Of a DNA stretch of 64,000 nt, positions 59,345-64,000 are shown piece by piece. The DNA comes from Gnetum montanum (Eukaryota > Streptophyta > Gnetopsida > Gnetales > Gnetaceae), in the NCBI GenBank assembly GCA_015680685.1, contig MNCI01029171.1, positions 130,354 to 194,353 on the forward strand, read 5' to 3'. Each line of letters opens with the position of its first letter. Positions within the stretch are counted from its first letter, which is position 1. Below the pieces are notes generated by a model, which saw only the letters and a list, made by a program, of their open reading frames with translations, ran no database searches and was not told the DNA's origin. Made by a program: the position numbers and the translations under genes.

Positions 59345-62300
59345 AAAATGTTGTATTTTTTATCAAAAGTAATGTAAAGTTAAAGTTTATTAAGAGGCCT
59401 CAATTTAAGAATAAGCATAAACAATTTGTAAAGAGGGCACTTATATGTTGGAATTGTGGTAAAGTTGGTCATGTAAAGAATGATTCTAAAGCCCCTCCAA
59501 AAAAGGGCAAAGAAATTATTGTATCAAAAAATGATAAAGCCCCTCTTGCTTGAGAGAGAGATTTGTATGTTGTGCCCTCATCTAATAATGCTGATATATA
59601 TTCATGACATGTGAACTCGAGTGCATCTTATCACTATACTCAACATGTTAATTAGTTCAGTGAGTATACATCTTCTAATCTCAGAATGATAGTAATGATG
59701 ATTTGTGCAAAGTTATAGGTTATGGAAAGGTAAAGATTTAATTTAATAATGGAGGAGTTAAATCAATTCCTGATGTACATCATGTTTTAACACTTACTAA
59801 AAATCTTTTGTTTGTAACTGAATTGGCTGATGTAGGACTAACTATTATATTTGGAAGTGGAAAATGCTTAGTACTACATGATTTATCTCCTTTGGCTTCT
59901 AGAATTAAAATAAGCAAGTTGTATAAATTAGAAGCTAAGACATTAAAATTGAAATTAAGTGCATTTGTAGTTATTGATTTGAATTCAAGTATTGATTTAT
60001 GGTATAAAAGAATGAGACATATTTGTGAAAAAGGACTTAAGGAACTTTACAAGGTAAATATAACGTTTCAAAAAATTCCTAAGATTGATGCCATCATTGT
60101 CTACATGGTAAATAAAGGCATCACAGTTTTAAGAAAAGTAATGCTAACTCTCTTCAAATATTAGAACTAATACATAGTGATGTATGTAACCAGTTAAAGA
60201 TATGAAAACAAGTTTTCTTGGAGATGCTATGTATTATGTTTCTTTTATTGATGATCATTCTAGAAGGAGGTGGATTTATTTATTAAAACATAAATTTGAA
60301 GTATTTGAAAAATTTAAAGGATTTAAAGCTCTTGTTAATAATTATTTAGGGAAGAAAATCAAAATTATAAGAATTGAAAATGGTGGTGAGTTTTTCTCAA
60401 ATAAATTTAATATTATTTGTAAAGAAAAAGGAATTCAAAGGAAAAAGACCATTCTAGAAACTCCTAAACAATATGGAATAGTAATATGCTTCAATCAAAC
60501 ATTGATTGAACCTGCCAGATGTATGCTCAGTGAATTTGATATTGACAAGTATTTCTAGGATGAAAAAATAATTAGTACATGTTATCTTATCAATAGATCT
60601 CCTTCATCAACACTTGATGAAAAAAATCTAATAGGAGGTTTGAAGTGATAAATCTATTAATTTAAATTAGTTAAATATTTTTGGTTGTAAATCCAATGTA
60701 CATGTTCCAAAATTTGATAGGTCCAAATTAGACTTGAAATATATGTAAGGTATTTTTATTGGCTATGGACATATTTTCAAATGCTATAAGTTATATAACC
60801 CAGAAACTAAAAGGGTTGTTTATAATCAGGATGTCATCTTTAGAGAAAAATGTGGATCTATGAAGAAGAAATCTTCAAATATTAAAATGATGTAACTCCT
60901 ATGTATATACTTGTTGAAATTAATAATGAAATTCCTGAGGGTCATCCTCCCTCAATTGGGGATATTACCCTTAGTGAGTAGGATAGTCATAGCATGGTAG
61001 ATGAGGAGGAACAACATGAAGAGGGAGAAAATAGTTTTAGTGAAAATGAACCATTAAGATGTTGAACATGTATAAGAATATTATCATCACATCTAGAGGA
61101 ATATGTATTGTTTATTGAAAATGATGAGCCTTCAACATATGATGAGGAATGTTCATCTATGTAAAACGCAAAATGGAAACAAGCAATTGATGCTGAAATG
61201 TCATCAATTCAAAAGAAAAAACTATGGGAATTGGTTAAACTTTCATTAGATAGAAAACCCTTTAGAAATAAATGGGTGTACAAGATAAAATTTGGAAAAC
61301 AATATAAGGCTTGACTCATCACTAAAGGATATTCTTAGAAAAAAGAAATTGATTATGATGAAATATTTTCTCCAATAGTTAAATTAATATCCATAAGATC
61401 AATGTTGTCCATTACATTTGTTTATGATCTTGAACTTGAAAAAATGGATGTGAAAATAGCATACCTCAATGGTAATCTTCAGGAAGAAATCTATATGCTT
61501 CAACCTAAAGGATATATAATCAAAGGAAATTAGCATAGGGTGTGTTGATTATCAAAGTCATTATATGGACTCAAACAAGCACCAAGGGTGCAAAATAAAA
61601 AGCTTAATGATCACATGATAAATTTTGGATTCATTAGAAGTGTAGAAGATTCTTGTATGTATGTTATAAATATAAATGAAAAATATGTTATCTTGTTACT
61701 ATATGTTGATGACATGTTAATAGCAAGAAATTACATATATAATATTCAAGAGTTAAAACTTCATTTGTTATCTCAATTTGAGTTGAAGGATCTTGGTGTT
61801 GCACATAAATGTTTGGGTATAGAAATTAAAAGAGACAAGGATAATAAAAGGATTTATCTTGGATAGTCTACATATGTTGAAAATATCTTTAAAAAGTTTA
61901 ATATGCAAGATTGCAAGCATGTAAGTATCCCCTATATAACTGGTATCAAACTTTCAATTGAATAGTGCCCAAAGATAAGAGAAAAGAAAGAGCTCATGAT
62001 TAAAATTCCATGTGCTTGTACTATTGATAGTTTAATGTATGCAATGGTCTCTAATAAACCTAGTATTGATTAATTTGTTAAAAAACTTAGTGGGCTCATG
62101 TCTAATCCAGGGAAACAACACTTGGTTGTGGTGAAGCAAGTCTTAGAATATCTTCATTGTACTATGAACTATAAGATTTGTTACAAAAATGTTTCCAATG
62201 AACTTTATGGTTTTTTTAATGCAAATTAGGGTGGTGATATTGAGAGCATGAAATCTACCAATGGATATGTAGTTAATCTCTTTGATGATGTTGTTTCTTG

Positions 62301-62640
62301 GAAAAGTTGAAAATAATCTTGTATTGCTCAATCTACCACTGAAGCTAAATATGTTGACGCTAACTTAGTATGCAAGAGAGGCTATATGGCTTCAAAGGTT
62401 AATAGTTAAACTTGGCATCACTTAGGCTCTAATAAATATTATCTATGATAGTCAAAGTGTCATATGCATATTTAAGAACCCAAAATTTCATGCTCGAATG
62501 AAGCACATTGAAATGTAGTATTATTATCTTCGGAAAGAAATTAAAAAAAAAAGATTCTTTTCAATAAGATATTTATTGAAGAAAATCCTGCAAATGTACT
62601 CACCAAGTCAACACCTACTAAAAAAGGGCTCTAGTGCTTA
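59345..62640 (+). pseudogene. Ty1/Copia polyprotein remnant (gag end, integrase, RT, RNase H)
   Basis: The order integrase before reverse transcriptase identifies Copia. Zinc knuckle CWNCGKVGHVKNDS (59450; last Cys is Ser), then pre-integrase DLWYKRMRHICEKGLKEL (60000). Integrase has SFIDDHSRRRWIYLLKHK, RIENGGEFFSNKF (catalytic Asp is Glu) and a decayed TPKQYGI box. Reverse transcriptase has KWVYKIKF, MDVKIAYLNGNLQEEIYM, SLYGLKQAPR and LLYVDDMLIA (61700). RNase H has STTEAKYVD (62335). Many stops break it. CpG is nearly absent. The 5' half of gag and any matching 5' LTR are not contiguous with it. Confidence 0.88.
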
Positions 62641-62710
62641 TTAGCATTTAGTCTTCTTTAGACTTGATTTTCTAAATTGGTCTAGACTATTCTTCAACGT
62701 AGCTTTACCT

Positions 62711-62724
62711 TCAAGAGGGAGAAT
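62711..62724 (+). other. Polypurine tract of the Copia element
   Basis: CAAGAGGGAGAAT directly precedes the LTR start TGTAAGG. Confidence 0.75.
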
Positions 62725-63115
62725 TGTAAGGTAAAAGAAGGTAAATCTACCTTGATTTTCTCCATCATCAATATCCCCTACCATTGTTATGGTATTTTTT
62801 TAATTTGATTCTTATTTCCTTCTTTTGAATTTCATTCCCATACCAATCCTATACCAAAAATAATTGATCTCATCTTCTTTTATTTTTGGTGTTTTTGTAA
62901 CTTGAGTAATATATGAGGAGCTCTAAGGGAGCATTTGTGAAACAAAAATTGCCAATATATAAGGTGTAATCCTCCTCCATTGTATTCATTAATTCTCTCT
63001 ATGCTTCAATCTTGAAGTTGTGCTACTAGTAAGGGTCTAGGAATCAATTTTGTACTAGGGTTTTTCATCTTGAAAGTTTTCCTTAGGGTAACTTTGTGTC
63101 TTACTAATTTTTGCA
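62725..63115 (+). repeat. Copia 3' LTR (right edge approximate)
   Basis: It starts TGTAAGGTAAAAGAAGG after the polypurine tract and contains a TATA-like ATATATAAGG near 62955. The end is not defined because the only other copy (49395-49590) is truncated. Confidence 0.65.
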
Positions 63116-63231
63116 TTATTCTTCATTTTATCTTAAATATTTATTAGTATTATGTGCAAGAGACTTGGAATAATAGTCAACTACTCTTTAGGATGAAATG
63201 CATATCTTAAAATTAAAACATCAAAACATGG

Positions 63232-64000
63232 TGATGAGCAATGAAGGGTAACCCTATGTCCAACGATACAAATCATGAAGTGTTCATGTGTAATTCGATC
63301 AAATTTCATGAACTCTATGACTTCTGATACACTAGCCTTCTAAGAAGTGAACTTTTCCCTAATAGTCATTTATTGTCTTCTTAGTTACACTTGTGATGCA
63401 CATGGTATGGTTAAGTGTAATCAAGGCATATGATTTTTATTAGTTTGTGTTTTATGTTTCTTGGTGCTTAAATTAGAGAGATGAAGTAATTTAATAACTA
63501 ATTTAATTTAACTACTTAACTAATCTTTAACTAGTCCTAACATAAGCATCTAGTCCCTCTTTCCATACACATCCTGAACCCACGTATCCACTTATAGGTT
63601 ACCAAGCACTATGCTATTGGGCGAACCAAGCAATAACACTACTGGGATTACCAAGTGAATACATGTTTATGCTTGAAGTGGTTATACTTATGTGCTTAAT
63701 CTTTTTAGTTTAATTAATTAACTAATTGCTTAAATTCTAATTGAGCTTAATTAATTTCATATTTAAGGAAAATAATAAATGCATAAATAAATCATTAATT
63801 TATTCCAAGAACTATAAGGTTTGATCAAAAGGCTTGTCTTTATTACCATACACACTAGGTATGGTTCAAGTATGGTAGTGCTTAAATAAAGATCTGTACA
63901 CTTTTTAACTCCTACTATGGACACTCATAGAAATATTCTAACTCTCAAATGGAAAAATTGCAAGATATCTACTACAACTATGACTTGACTCTTCATAAAC
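63232..64000 (-). repeat. Athila-like LTR running off the window
   Basis: It starts TGATGAGCAATGAAGG and shares the blocks of the other family LTRs (CTAACATAAGCATCTAG, GTGCTTAAATAAAGATCTGTAC). No primer binding site precedes it, so it is a 3' LTR of a minus-strand element to the right, or a solo LTR. Confidence 0.6.

Noticed and set aside
59017-59553. Open frame joining Gypsy reverse transcriptase to a Copia zinc knuckle
   Set aside because: It crosses the 148-N gap, so the fusion is an artefact of reading through Ns.

Overview
The window is repeat-dominated nuclear DNA from a land plant. The recognisable coding sequence is long terminal repeat (LTR) retrotransposon or LINE remnant, nested in layers of different age. 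Ty3/Gypsy elements of the Tat and Athila type occur only in plants, and the old layers are strongly C-to-T decayed, so a large, slowly purged genome such as a gymnosperm fits. I cannot name the species. I see no ordinary host gene, rRNA, tRNA or CRISPR array. All alignments here were made by eye.

Layout. 1-5620: old repeats, LTR fragments and a perfect 213-bp inverted repeat bounded by single Ns (probable assembly artefact). 5621-22720: element A, a complete 17.1-kb Tat-like Gypsy element on the minus strand with two LTRs, an ATGGT target duplication, primer binding site, polypurine tract, gag, protease, reverse transcriptase, two RNase H domains and integrase. 22726-32868: older repeat, then Athila-like element C (minus), whose integrase is split by a 1505-bp solo LTR (24846-26350, duplication GTAGT). 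31895-38872: element D (minus, same family), apparently sharing one LTR with C and lacking RNase H. 38873-48455: another LTR, LINE and Copia remnants, truncated element E and its LTR. 48456-49394: unassigned segment. 49395-59196: a Copia LTR fragment, then element B (plus), a relative of A truncated at both ends and running into a 148-N gap. 59345-63115: the 3' part of a decayed Ty1/Copia element. 63232-64000: start of another Athila-like LTR.

Main discovery. In both A and B the protease and reverse transcriptase are separated by 5-6 kb, and this spacer carries a gene on the opposite strand. In A the gene has eight exons (12544-16668), all introns are GT-AG, and the exons join into exactly 1111 codons with no frameshift, although about 14 codons are now stops. 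B carries a diverged homologue (57493 down to 53108) at the same position, with exon 2 the same length (450 nt) and most intron phases conserved. Both copies have a TATA-like box upstream, and B also has a downstream AATAAA. The predicted protein starts with a domain resembling FCP1/NIF-type HAD phosphatases whose catalytic aspartates are largely replaced. A central region of unknown function, a coiled coil and an acidic tail follow. In both elements a strong 3' splice site lies at the start of the reverse transcriptase exon. The antisense gene therefore appears to sit inside a sense-strand intron, at the place where Ogre/Tat elements carry a short intron. A conserved ~22-bp minisatellite flanks this cassette in both elements.
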